Below, in pieces: positions 23,320 through 30,059 of a DNA stretch of 30,059 bases. Numbering within the stretch: position 1 is the stretch's first letter; every line of letters starts with the position of its first letter. The DNA is from Alphaproteobacteria bacterium UBA6149 (GTDB lineage: Bacteria; Pseudomonadota; Alphaproteobacteria; Rickettsiales; UBA998): NCBI GenBank assembly GCA_002423155.1, contig DIUV01000052.1, positions 1-30,059 on the forward strand, written 5' to 3'. Below the pieces are notes generated by a model. It was given only the letters and a program-made list of their open reading frames with translations. It searched no databases and was not told the origin of the DNA. The position numbers and the translations under genes are program-made.

Positions 23320-24725
23320 GAATAATTCTCTTAAGTTTGCTTTTATTGCTTACCCCAACTAGTGGGCAGGCAGAAGGTTCGTTTGACAAAGCAACCTTTG
23401 ACGAAGCAGGTGACTTTTATTGCCCTGCCGAAGGCGACCCCAACCCCGAAGAGCAATATACAAAACTATATAAAATCGAAGCTTGCGAGACGCCGGACTT
23501 AAAACATGTTTTCTCAGGCTTTGTTTGCAAATACGAAGAAGTATTAAGCAAAATTTTTGGACGCATGTATTGCGGTGCCCAAACTGCCAGCAAAACCACT
23601 ATTTCGGTAGTCATGACCCTGTTTGTCGCTATTTTAGGGGTGGGGGTTTTAATGCAAATCGTCCCCTTTACCGCTAGCCAGATGATGCTGGCATTGCTAA
23701 AAATTGCTCTGGTTGTGGGCTTTGCCACCAATGCTGGGCTGATGATTGGTATTTTATATCGCGGATTAATGTATTTTTCGCAAGAAAGTATCAATGTTAT
23801 ACTCGCACATCTGGGCGGAATCACTCTCAGCGAAGAAAATGGCGTTTTAAAAACCCTGGATGCCCAAATAGGCGGCTTTTTTAATGCCGATGGCACGAGC
23901 GATATTTCCGCTCCTTGTGCCAAAGCCTTTTTTCCTCTGATTGCCACCTTGTTTGTTGCCGTTCCCCCCGTGGCGTTAATTGGCATAATGATGGTTTTTC
24001 GCTTATTTATGGTGCTAATCCAAACCGTATTTGGGTATTTGGCAGCAATAACGGGCATCATGTTCATGCTAATTTTATCCCCCATATTCTTAAGCTTTGC
24101 CTTATTTAAACAAACGCAAAGCCTGTTTAATAAATGGGTGCAATATTTGCTGTCCTTCTCCTTGCAAATTGCCATAGTTATGGCTTTTGTGGGAGTGGTA
24201 TTGTCAATGAAAGTGGGCGATGATGTGGGTTCTTTAGGCGGCATCATCACTAATTACAGCACCGCCCGTCAGGTGGATTCTATGATTGTCGAAAGCCAAG
24301 ACACCTGCACCATCTGTAAAGGTAAAGTACAAGATGGAAAATATGTCTGCGAAAAAGGCACCGATGGCAAACCAATTCCGCTTGCGCCCGATGCCTTAGT
24401 AAATCAAGGCGATTTCTGGTCCTTTTTGGGTACTGAAGTAGCTTATTTATTCATCCTCGCCTCTATTTTAGAAGCCGCCCTGAAAGCAGCTCCCGAAATT
24501 GCCAAAGCGCTCACAGCCACCAACCAAGGCCCGACCATTGGCTCGGACGGTCTGGGCGGCATTGGCAATACGCTAGACTTAGTAGGAAAAAGATTTAGCC
24601 AAGGCTTTAATGATTCGGGCGGAGCATTACCCAGCAAAGCAATTGGCGGAGCCAAAGAAGCCGCCAAAGGAATAATGGGCACTGGCATAGCCGATGGCTT
24701 TAAGGCGTTGCTGGGGATTAGGTAA
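23313..24725 (+). CDS. virB6: VirB6/TrbL-like inner-membrane protein of type IV secretion
   Basis: 470 aa. Polytopic component of the secretion channel. Seen: a cleavable-looking signal peptide (about residues 1-20), a Cys-containing periplasmic domain (20-90), at least five hydrophobic helices between about 95 and 300 (e.g. VVMTLFVAILGVGVLMQIV), a Cys-rich loop (CTICKGK...YVC, about 330-350) and a late hydrophobic helix (EVAYLFILASILEAAL) before a Gly/Ala-rich tail. GAGGAGG precedes the ATG and the gene overlaps virB4 by 7 bases, so the two are coupled. Convergent with exoD. Confidence 0.88.
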   Translation: MVRIILLSLLLLLTPTSGQAEGSFDKATFDEAGDFYCPAEGDPNPEEQYTKLYKIEACETPDLKHVFSGFVCKYEEVLSKIFGRMYCGAQTASKTTISVVMTLFVAILGVGVLMQIVPFTASQMMLALLKIALVVGFATNAGLMIGILYRGLMYFSQESINVILAHLGGITLSEENGVLKTLDAQIGGFFNADGTSDISAPCAKAFFPLIATLFVAVPPVALIGIMMVFRLFMVLIQTVFGYLAAITGIMFMLILSPIFLSFALFKQTQSLFNKWVQYLLSFSLQIAIVMAFVGVVLSMKVGDDVGSLGGIITNYSTARQVDSMIVESQDTCTICKGKVQDGKYVCEKGTDGKPIPLAPDALVNQGDFWSFLGTEVAYLFILASILEAALKAAPEIAKALTATNQGPTIGSDGLGGIGNTLDLVGKRFSQGFNDSGGALPSKAIGGAKEAAKGIMGTGIADGFKALLGIR

Positions 24726-24743
24726 CGGATGGGACTTAATCTG

Positions 24744-24891
24744 TTAACAGTTTGCTAAAAAACGATTTATGTGAGGGAATTTCTAGGCATTTCTGCACGG
24801 AAAACCTCAGTGTAGCGGCGCCACATGAGGATTTGAGTACAGAAAAACGTGAGAAATTACCCACAGAAATCGTTTTTCAACAAACTGTTAA
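24744..24891. repeat. 148-bp long inverted repeat between virB6 and exoD
   Basis: Outer arms of about 40 bp start TTAACAGTTTGCTAAAAAAC and end with a near-perfect complement (a few mismatches). Nested stems inside (TTTCTG/CAGAAA, CCTCA/TGAGG around GGCGCC) would fold the whole element into one hairpin. The right end overlaps the exoD stop codon (24888-24890). Its sequence is unrelated to the MITE family. It may act as a bidirectional terminator or be another miniature element. Confidence 0.85.
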
Positions 24892-25502
24892 AACGAAAAT
24901 ATTTGTTTTACTAACTCTACCCCAAAAAACAAGACCAGCGTGGTAATTAACATTCCTATATAGCCAATAAGTAGCCCGATAAAAACAAAAGCTCCATCGC
25001 GATTAATTAGCCCCAAAGCAGAAAGCATAACCCCCATACTCGGCACAAAATGTGAAAGCGGGATGGGTGAGGCAATCGCCAAAGAAAAAATCAACCAGGA
25101 AACGCCCACCAAGCGCTCTCCTCGCGAGGAACTTAAAAATAACGCACGCGGAGTTAAGATTATTTCCGCTTTTTGCAACAAAGGAACCGCTTTATTAACC
25201 GCCAAAGCCAATAAACTTCTGGGAATTTGTTTCTTTGCCAACCAAGCAGGCAGCCATGGCGCATCTCGCCCAAGCACCATCTGTATGCTGAAAAACAACA
25301 AGGGCGCTCCCAATATAGTCGAAATCCCCGGAGGAATCGGCACCGGAACACAATTTGGCAAAGCAAAAAGCGCCATTAATAAAGCAAAACCGCGCTCATG
25401 CAAACTATTGAGCAAACTGCCAACCGCCACTTTATCATCAACATGCTGCTCTAAAGTTTTTTTAAAAATTTCAGAAACCAAAGGTATTTTACGCTGGGGC
25501 AT
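24888..25502 (-). CDS. exoD: ExoD family membrane protein
   Basis: 204 aa, named for the rhizobial exopolysaccharide-synthesis gene; biochemical role not established. Seen: N-terminal cytoplasmic stretch (SLLNSLHERGFALLMALFALPNCVPVPIPPG..), the conserved LGAPLLFFSIQMVLGRDAPWLP segment, and several hydrophobic helices in the C-terminal half (VSWLIFSLAIASPIP; IGLLIGYIGMLITTLVLFFG). The P-rich motif between first helices is characteristic. AGAGAG precedes the start. Divergent from ndk with a 120-base gap. Confidence 0.9.
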   Translation of the reverse strand: MPQRKIPLVSEIFKKTLEQHVDDKVAVGSLLNSLHERGFALLMALFALPNCVPVPIPPGISTILGAPLLFFSIQMVLGRDAPWLPAWLAKKQIPRSLLALAVNKAVPLLQKAEIILTPRALFLSSSRGERLVGVSWLIFSLAIASPIPLSHFVPSMGVMLSALGLINRDGAFVFIGLLIGYIGMLITTLVLFFGVELVKQIFSF

Positions 25503-25622
25503 TTTTCTCTCTATAATTAAAGTATTTTTTACAAGCTAAACTATTTTATTTGCAAAAACACTTCTTTTACTCTATTTGGGCGCTGTTATTTTAAATTAAT
25601 TTCAACTCTCAAGGAAAAAATC

Positions 25623-26045
25623 ATGGCTATAGAACGCACACTCTCTATTTTAAAACCCGATGCTACTGAGCGTAACCTAACCGGCAAAATCAACACTGTT
25701 TTTGAAACAAATGGTCTGCGTATCATAGCACAAAAACGTACTCGCCTTTCTCGTTTGCAAGCTGGGCAATTTTATGCCGTACATAAAGAACGCCCTTTCT
25801 TCGGTGAATTAGTAGAATATATGGTTTCTGCTCCCGTAGTAGTACAAGTGCTAGAAGGCGAAAATGCCGTGGCAAAAAACCGTGATCTAATGGGCGCAAC
25901 TAACCCGGAAAACGCTGCCGAAGGTACAATCCGCAAAATGTTTGCCGAAAATATTGAGCGTAACTCTGTACATGGTTCTGATAGTTTAGAAAATGCAGCC
26001 GAAGAAATCCGTTTTTTCTTCAGTGGCACTGAATTAGTTGGATAA
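25623..26045 (+). CDS. ndk: Nucleoside diphosphate kinase
   Basis: Transfers the gamma phosphate of ATP to nucleoside diphosphates through a phosphohistidine. 140 aa, normal for bacteria. Seen: ERTLSILKPDA (Lys11), and the active-site loop ERNSVHGSDS with catalytic His117. AAGGA lies upstream of ATG. A MITE copy follows within 66 bases of the stop. Confidence 0.97.
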   Translation: MAIERTLSILKPDATERNLTGKINTVFETNGLRIIAQKRTRLSRLQAGQFYAVHKERPFFGELVEYMVSAPVVVQVLEGENAVAKNRDLMGATNPENAAEGTIRKMFAENIERNSVHGSDSLENAAEEIRFFFSGTELVG

Positions 26046-26110
26046 TTCTCAAAACTTCCTCCTCAACTCTATACAACCATGAAATCGATTGGGGCTAGAG
26101 ATTGAGGGGG

Positions 26111-26304
26111 CACGGCAAAATGCTAAATCGTTAATTTTTATTTTTTTATTAAATTATCCATCGTCATACCGTCGAAGGACGGTATCCATGCCTATCAACT
26201 AGCTGAAAAGCCAATGGTTTGGCATGGATGCCGCTCTACAGCGGCATGATAAAGGAGAGAACTTTAGAAAAATAACAAAATTAACGATTTAGCATTTCAC
26301 CGTG
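26111..26304. mobile_element. MITE copy 3 (194 bp), diverged, with 10-bp target duplication
   Basis: Termini CACGGcaAAATGCTAAATCG and the complement of CACGGTGAAATGC; the AATCGTTAATTTT inner part is shared with copies 1 and 2. Exact direct repeats ATTGAGGGGG flank it at 26101-26110 and 26305-26314. The core palindrome is in the opposite orientation to copy 1. The 347-base gap 26046-26392 holds only this element and the ssb promoter region. Confidence 0.92.
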
Positions 26305-26340
26305 ATTGAGGGGGAAGTAATTTGTTGCATTAAACAAACA

Positions 26341-26369
26341 TTATCTGCTAGTCTTGCCGCTCATATAAT
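26341..26369 (+). promoter_or_regulatory. Possible sigma-70 promoter for ssb
   Basis: TTATCT (26341-26346), 17-bp spacer, TATAAT (26364-26369). The -10 is consensus, the -35 weak. Leader of about 17 bases with AGAGG before the ATG of ssb. Confidence 0.45.
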
Positions 26370-26392
26370 AAAATTAAAGAGGCTCGAAGTTC

Positions 26393-26851
26393 ATGGCTGG
26401 CGTTAACAAAGTTATTTTAGTAGGAAATCTGGGCGCAGACCCAGAAGTACGTGCAACTCAGGACGGGCGCGAAATTGCCACCCTAAACATTGCCACTTCC
26501 GATAGCTGGAAAGACAAAAACACCGGCGAACGCAAGGAAAAAACCGAGTGGCATCGTGTAGTGGTTTTCAGTGAAGGTTTGGTGCGCGTAATCAAAAATT
26601 ACTTGCGCAAAGGTTCTAAAGTTTACATAGAAGGCGCTCTGCAAACTCGCAAATGGACCGACAAAGACGGCGTAGAAAAATACACGACCGAAGTGGTATT
26701 ACAAGCTTTCAACGGCACTTTAGTAATGCTCGATGGCAAACGTGATGAAGCAGGCAGCGGCGGATATTCATCTGCTCCCGCGAGTAGCAGTGGCGGCAAT
26801 TATAGTGCTCCCGCTTCTATGCCCGATTTAAACGACGATATTCCTTTTTAA
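26393..26851 (+). CDS. ssb: Single-stranded DNA-binding protein
   Basis: Coats ssDNA during replication, repair and recombination. 152 aa. Seen: N-terminal OB fold (NKVILVGNLGADPEVRATQDG; TEWHRVVVFSEGL; GSKVYIEGALQTRKWTDKDG), a Ser/Gly-rich linker (about 120-140), and the acidic partner-binding tail DLNDDIPF. All normal for the family. Confidence 0.97.
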   Translation: MAGVNKVILVGNLGADPEVRATQDGREIATLNIATSDSWKDKNTGERKEKTEWHRVVVFSEGLVRVIKNYLRKGSKVYIEGALQTRKWTDKDGVEKYTTEVVLQAFNGTLVMLDGKRDEAGSGGYSSAPASSSGGNYSAPASMPDLNDDIPF

Positions 26852-26892
26852 GAAATCCCCTTCCTTGATCTAATTTTAGTGCGAGATAAATT

Positions 26893-27420
26893 ATGCGCCC
26901 CTTGGTTGTTACATTAGTAGGTTTATCCTTAGTAGGATGCGGATTATATGGCTATGCAAATTCGCTATCTGAAGCTTATGAAACCAACCAGACAGCAATT
27001 TATGATCGCAATATTGATGCAACTTGGGAGGTGTTAACTAACTATGAAGCGGCCCCCAAATGGTCATCCCAAATAGTTAAGGCAGAAAAACTAAATGATA
27101 TATCCGGGCACAAAGCTTGGCGTTTGACTAGTAAAGACGGCGTGCAACTAGAAATACAAAGCAATTCGGCACAAAAGCCCTTTCGCCAAATGAACCGCAT
27201 TCTAAAAAGCAATGCCAATTATAACGGCACCTGGAATCTGGAACTAAAAGAACAAGAAAAACGCACCCATGTTACCTTAAGCGAAAGATTGGTGATAACT
27301 AGCCCTTGGCAGAGATTAAAAGCACGCTATATCAAACCCAAAACTATCATGCAGCAATATTTGCTTGATGCAGAAAAAGAAACTGCAAAACGCCCGAATA
27401 TTCCCGCTGAGTACCCTTAA
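26893..27420 (+). CDS. SRPBCC-like (polyketide cyclase/START-fold) protein, possible lipoprotein
   Basis: 175 aa. Seen: a short hydrophobic N-terminus ending in LVGC (Cys16), a plausible lipobox, though only one Arg precedes the hydrophobic stretch. Then an SRPBCC-type fold with the usual opening (IDATWEVLTNYEAAPKWSSQIVKAEKL) and alternating beta strands to a long C-terminal helix. Such proteins bind hydrophobic ligands; the ligand is unknown. It directly precedes pmbA (stop and ATG abut), suggesting one operon. Confidence 0.78.
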   Translation: MRPLVVTLVGLSLVGCGLYGYANSLSEAYETNQTAIYDRNIDATWEVLTNYEAAPKWSSQIVKAEKLNDISGHKAWRLTSKDGVQLEIQSNSAQKPFRQMNRILKSNANYNGTWNLELKEQEKRTHVTLSERLVITSPWQRLKARYIKPKTIMQQYLLDAEKETAKRPNIPAEYP

Positions 27421-28764
27421 ATGAGCACAGAAAATCTAACAGAAAATCTAGCGGAGATTGCTCTTGCGCAAGCAAAAAAATCTGGCGCCGATGCCGCCGA
27501 TGTAGTGGTGATAGAATCTACCGATATTTCTACTTCTTGTCGCTTGAGTGTTTTTGAAAATTTAGAACGTTCAGAATCTTATGGCTTAGGTTTACGCGTA
27601 TGGGTCGGACAGCGTCAGGCAATTACTTCTAGCAGCGATAGCTCGGTTGAATCTATCCGCGCCATGGCAGAACGTGCGGTAGCTATGGCAAAAATCGCCA
27701 CAGAAGACCCTTATTCCCAACTAGCTCCCGCCACCATCTGGAGCAAAAACAATCTTGAGCTAGATGTTTTAGATGATAACGAGCCCTCCGTAAATTGGCT
27801 ACAAGAACAGGCATTAATGGCAGAAGATGCGGCTCGCTCCATTGAGGGCATCACCAATTCCGAAGGTGCGGATGCTAGCTACGGCAAATCGCGGATGACT
27901 TTAGCCACCAGCGCAGGATTTCTAGGTTCTCGCGCTGCCAGCCTCGCCTCGCTCTCCGTATCCGTATTGGCAGGTAGTGGCGACAATATGCAACGTGACT
28001 ATGATTATGCAACCACTCGCCATCTTAGCGATTTACCTGCGGCGATAGAAATTGGCAAAAAAGCTGCGGAAAACACGTTAAAACGCCTAAATCCGCGCAA
28101 AGTGCCCACATGTCAAGTACCTGTGATTTTTGATCCTCGTGTTAGCAAGAACTTACTAAATTCTCTCGCTGGGGCAATTTCGGGCGCTAGTATTGCTCGC
28201 AAAACCAGCTTTTTAAAAGATGCTTTAGGCACACAGATTTTTGCCGAGCATATTAATATCATTGACGACCCACTTATTCCTCGCGGTCTTGCCTCGCGCA
28301 ATTTTGATAGTGAAGGAGTTGGTGCCCAAAAAAGATTTTTCATCAAAGACGGCATCTTACAAAGCTGGATTTTAGACACTCGCACCGCCGCACAATTAGG
28401 TCTGCAAAGCACCGGGCACGCCGCACGCGGTCTTGCCTCTCCTCCGTCACCATCTACCAGCAATTTTTATATGCAAGCAGGCAAATTAACGCCCCAAGAG
28501 CTAATCAGCCAAATAAAATCTGGTTTTTACGTTACCGAATGTTTTGGCATGGGCGTAAATTTAATCACCGGGGATTATAGCCAAGGTGCCGCAGGATTTT
28601 GGATTGAAAATGGCGAGATTGCCTATCCCGTGGCAGAAATAACCATTGCTTCGCGCTTGCAAGACATGTTCTCACGCCTAACTCCTGCCAATGATTTAGT
28701 TTTTCGTTACTCTACAAATGCGCCAACATTACAGGTTGACGGGATGACGATAGCTGGATCATAG
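27421..28764 (+). CDS. pmbA: PmbA/TldE, subunit of TldD-TldE metalloprotease
   Basis: TldE partner of TldD; in E. coli the pair processes microcin B17 and degrades CcdA. 447 aa, normal length. Seen: N-terminal domain (YGLGLRVWVGQRQA; AMAERAVAMAKIATEDPYSQLAP), C-terminal domain with PVIFDPRVSKNLLNSLAGAISG, and the family end GFYVTECFGMGVNLITGDYSQGAAGFWIENG. The TldD zinc motif HExxxH is absent, as expected for TldE. tldD is not in the window. Confidence 0.95.
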   Translation: MSTENLTENLAEIALAQAKKSGADAADVVVIESTDISTSCRLSVFENLERSESYGLGLRVWVGQRQAITSSSDSSVESIRAMAERAVAMAKIATEDPYSQLAPATIWSKNNLELDVLDDNEPSVNWLQEQALMAEDAARSIEGITNSEGADASYGKSRMTLATSAGFLGSRAASLASLSVSVLAGSGDNMQRDYDYATTRHLSDLPAAIEIGKKAAENTLKRLNPRKVPTCQVPVIFDPRVSKNLLNSLAGAISGASIARKTSFLKDALGTQIFAEHINIIDDPLIPRGLASRNFDSEGVGAQKRFFIKDGILQSWILDTRTAAQLGLQSTGHAARGLASPPSPSTSNFYMQAGKLTPQELISQIKSGFYVTECFGMGVNLITGDYSQGAAGFWIENGEIAYPVAEITIASRLQDMFSRLTPANDLVFRYSTNAPTLQVDGMTIAGS

Positions 28765-28806
28765 AAATCTTAAAGTTTTCAGCAATCTATTAAGGCTACC
28801 TGCAAC

Positions 28807-28843
28807 TTGACAACCAACAGAAGAGTGCTTACAATGTAAGCAC
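28807..28843 (+). promoter_or_regulatory. MazEF-type promoter with overlapping palindromic operator
   Basis: TTGACA (28807-28812), 17-bp spacer, TACAAT (28830-28835): a near-consensus promoter. A perfect palindrome GTGCTTACAATGTAAGCAC (28825-28843) covers the -10 and the predicted start site, a natural operator for autoregulation by the MazE-like protein. Start of transcription near 28842 is only about three bases from the ATG, so the mRNA may be nearly leaderless; no Shine-Dalgarno is visible. Confidence 0.8.
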
Positions 28844-28844
28844 C

Positions 28845-29108
28845 ATGCAAACAGAAATCATAAAAATTGGCAACTCTCGCGGCGTTCGCATACCTAAAGC
28901 TATTTTGGAACAATGTGGCTTTTTGGGTATAGTAGAAATGCAGGTGAGAGATAATGCGCTTATTATAAGCAAACCTGAAAATAAGGTTCGAGAAAATTGG
29001 GGGGAATTGATTGATGCAAGTTTTGCAAAATACGGCATTCCTGAAACTATAAATACAGAGGTAATACCCACCGAATTTGATGATAATGAGTGGCTATGGG
29101 ACAATTAA
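28845..29108 (+). CDS. MazE/AbrB-type antitoxin
   Basis: 87 aa. Seen: N-terminal SpoVT/AbrB DNA-binding fold (IIKIGNSRGVRIPKAILEQCGF...VEMQVRDNALIISK) and an acidic, flexible C-terminus (EFDDNEWLWDN) that would bind the toxin. It overlaps the following toxin gene by 13 bases. The promoter/operator at 28807-28843 points to autoregulation. Confidence 0.92.
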   Translation: MQTEIIKIGNSRGVRIPKAILEQCGFLGIVEMQVRDNALIISKPENKVRENWGELIDASFAKYGIPETINTEVIPTEFDDNEWLWDN

Positions 29109-29428
29109 AGTTTCGGCGCTTCGAATCATTCTGGATAGACTTGCAGCCAACCATTGGGGTGGAAATGCAGAAATTACGCCCTTGTGTAATATTGAGTTGT
29201 AATGAAATGAATGAGCGTCTGGGTACAATTATCATTGCACCAATAACATCTAAAATTCGCCAACTTCCTTTTCGGGTAAGTATAATATTACAAGGAAAAA
29301 ATGGTGAAGTAGCGTTAGATCAGCTACGAGCTGTTGATAAATCACGTTTAGGAAAGTCCTTGGGAAATTTAGCTGAAAAAGAAACTGAAGAAATAATAAG
29401 AAAACTTGCTGAAATGTTTGCAAAATAA
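29096..29428 (+). CDS. MazF/PemK-type endoribonuclease toxin
   Basis: 110 aa from the ATG at 29096; an in-frame GTG lies at 29090. Seen: the family pattern FESFWIDLQPTIGVEMQKLRPCVILSCNEMN, GTIIIAPITSK, and VALDQLRAVDKSRLGKSLG, corresponding to the PemK/MazF fold with the usual RP (RPCVIL) and T/S-rich active-site strands. Cleavage specificity cannot be read from sequence. The stop abuts the trmL ATG, so trmL may be cotranscribed from the toxin-antitoxin promoter. Confidence 0.9.
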   Translation: MGQLKFRRFESFWIDLQPTIGVEMQKLRPCVILSCNEMNERLGTIIIAPITSKIRQLPFRVSIILQGKNGEVALDQLRAVDKSRLGKSLGNLAEKETEEIIRKLAEMFAK

Positions 29429-29875
29429 ATGGACATAGCCCTTTACCAACCTGACATCCCCCAAAATCTGGGAGCCATTATGCGTTTATGTGCCTGTATG
29501 GGTGCAAAATTGCATATTATTGAGCCCTGTGGATTTCCCTTGGATGATAATAAAATTCGCCGTGTGGGTATGGATTATATTACCCAAGTAGAAATAATCC
29601 GTCATCGTAGTTGGGAAAAATTTCGTGAGGCCACAAAGGAAAAGCGCTTGCTCTTGCTTTCTACCAAGGCAGAAGAATCAATTTATATAGTTAAATTACA
29701 AAAGGATGATGTTTTTCTCTTTGGGCGCGAGAGTGCCGGCGTGCCCAATGAAGTGGTAGACTCAGCCGATATTTTGCTAAAAATTCCCATGCAAAAAGGA
29801 GCACGCTCGTTAAATGTTGCTATGAGTGCGGCAATGGTTCTGGGAGAAGCGCTGCGACAAAATCAAAGTTTATAA
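29429..29875 (+). CDS. trmL: tRNA (cytidine/uridine-34 2'-O) methyltransferase
   Basis: SPOUT-class enzyme that methylates the ribose of the wobble base in tRNA-Leu. 148 aa. Seen: IALYQPDIPQNLGAIMRLCA start, FGRESAGVP (S-adenosylmethionine knot region) and IPMQKGARSLNVAMSAAMVLGEALRQ, all family signatures. Placed directly after the mazF-like gene. Confidence 0.95.
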   Translation: MDIALYQPDIPQNLGAIMRLCACMGAKLHIIEPCGFPLDDNKIRRVGMDYITQVEIIRHRSWEKFREATKEKRLLLLSTKAEESIYIVKLQKDDVFLFGRESAGVPNEVVDSADILLKIPMQKGARSLNVAMSAAMVLGEALRQNQSL

Positions 29876-29936
29876 GTATATTTTGTCCTGATTGCCAGCA
29901 ATTATAAAACTAATTTCTATCCGCCAAAATATCCTT

Positions 29937-29968
29937 TGTCATGCCGCTGACGAGCGGCATCCATGCCC
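29937..29968. repeat. Partial MITE-core palindrome
   Basis: TGTC-ATGCCGCT-gacg-AGCGGCAT-CCATGCC matches the left half of the MITE core (compare 16719-16750). The remaining half is not recognisable downstream; the last 184 bases of the window contain no gene. Confidence 0.7.
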
Positions 29969-30059
29969 ATCCATTGGAGAAAACTCGCAATAAATTTGGG
30001 AATTCGCCATTGTAGATAGACATAGATACTAACCTAGTCGCCCCTAAAAAACCATTCAA

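Noticed and set aside
23417..24250. 277-aa open frame on the minus strand
   Set aside because: Lies entirely within virB6, antisense, with no family features; it is open because of the codon bias of the plus-strand gene.
1..30059. tRNA, rRNA or replication origin
   Set aside because: No cloverleaf, rRNA-like stretch or DnaA-box cluster was recognised by reading.

Overview
The window looks like a chromosomal segment of an alphaproteobacterium with an AT-rich genome. The support is the gene set (priA, TalC-type transaldolase and DUF484 in a row; ndk, ssb, pmbA, trmL, yejB) together with VirB-type secretion genes, two CCDC90/DUF1640 coiled-coil genes and many palindromic repeats, one of them inserted in frame in a housekeeping gene, a habit best known from Rickettsiales. 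Both carA and carB are present, so it can make carbamoyl phosphate, which argues against a highly reduced Rickettsia-like genome. The genus cannot be read from the sequence.

Layout. 1-2250: two convergent accessory genes, one caspase-like with a C-terminal EF-hand loop and one of unknown function. 2431-9742: a carA...carB unit in which four coupled genes (class III Fic, MNT-type nucleotidyltransferase, HEPN partner, SIR2-like protein) lie between the two synthetase subunits. Copies of one GC-rich palindromic repeat family lie inside carA and just before carB. 9752-15888: a membrane-anchored hypothetical protein, a GNAT acetyltransferase, an isolated yejB, then priA (minus) divergent from talC-DUF484. 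15926-17060: a CCDC90 gene, a vapD pseudogene split from its DUF5397 partner by a 196-bp MITE, and a fragment of another CCDC90 gene. 17386-24725: an RTX-repeat protein, a VirB2-like pilin, a second CCDC90 gene, a repeat-rich 680-bp gap, then a BrnA-like protein, a VirB4 lacking its Walker motifs, and VirB6. 24744-30059: exoD, ndk, ssb, an SRPBCC protein, pmbA, a MazEF-type pair with its own promoter and operator, and trmL.

The most informative signals are (1) a MITE family with three full copies, each flanked by an exact 10-bp target duplication; (2) its insertion exactly at the overlapping stop/start of DUF5397-vapD, with a separate frameshift in vapD; (3) the in-frame palindromic insertion in carA; (4) the Fic/MNT/HEPN/SIR2 cassette coupled into the car operon; and (5) the VirB4 that has lost both Walker motifs. 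No rRNA, tRNA, CRISPR array, transposase or replication origin was recognised.
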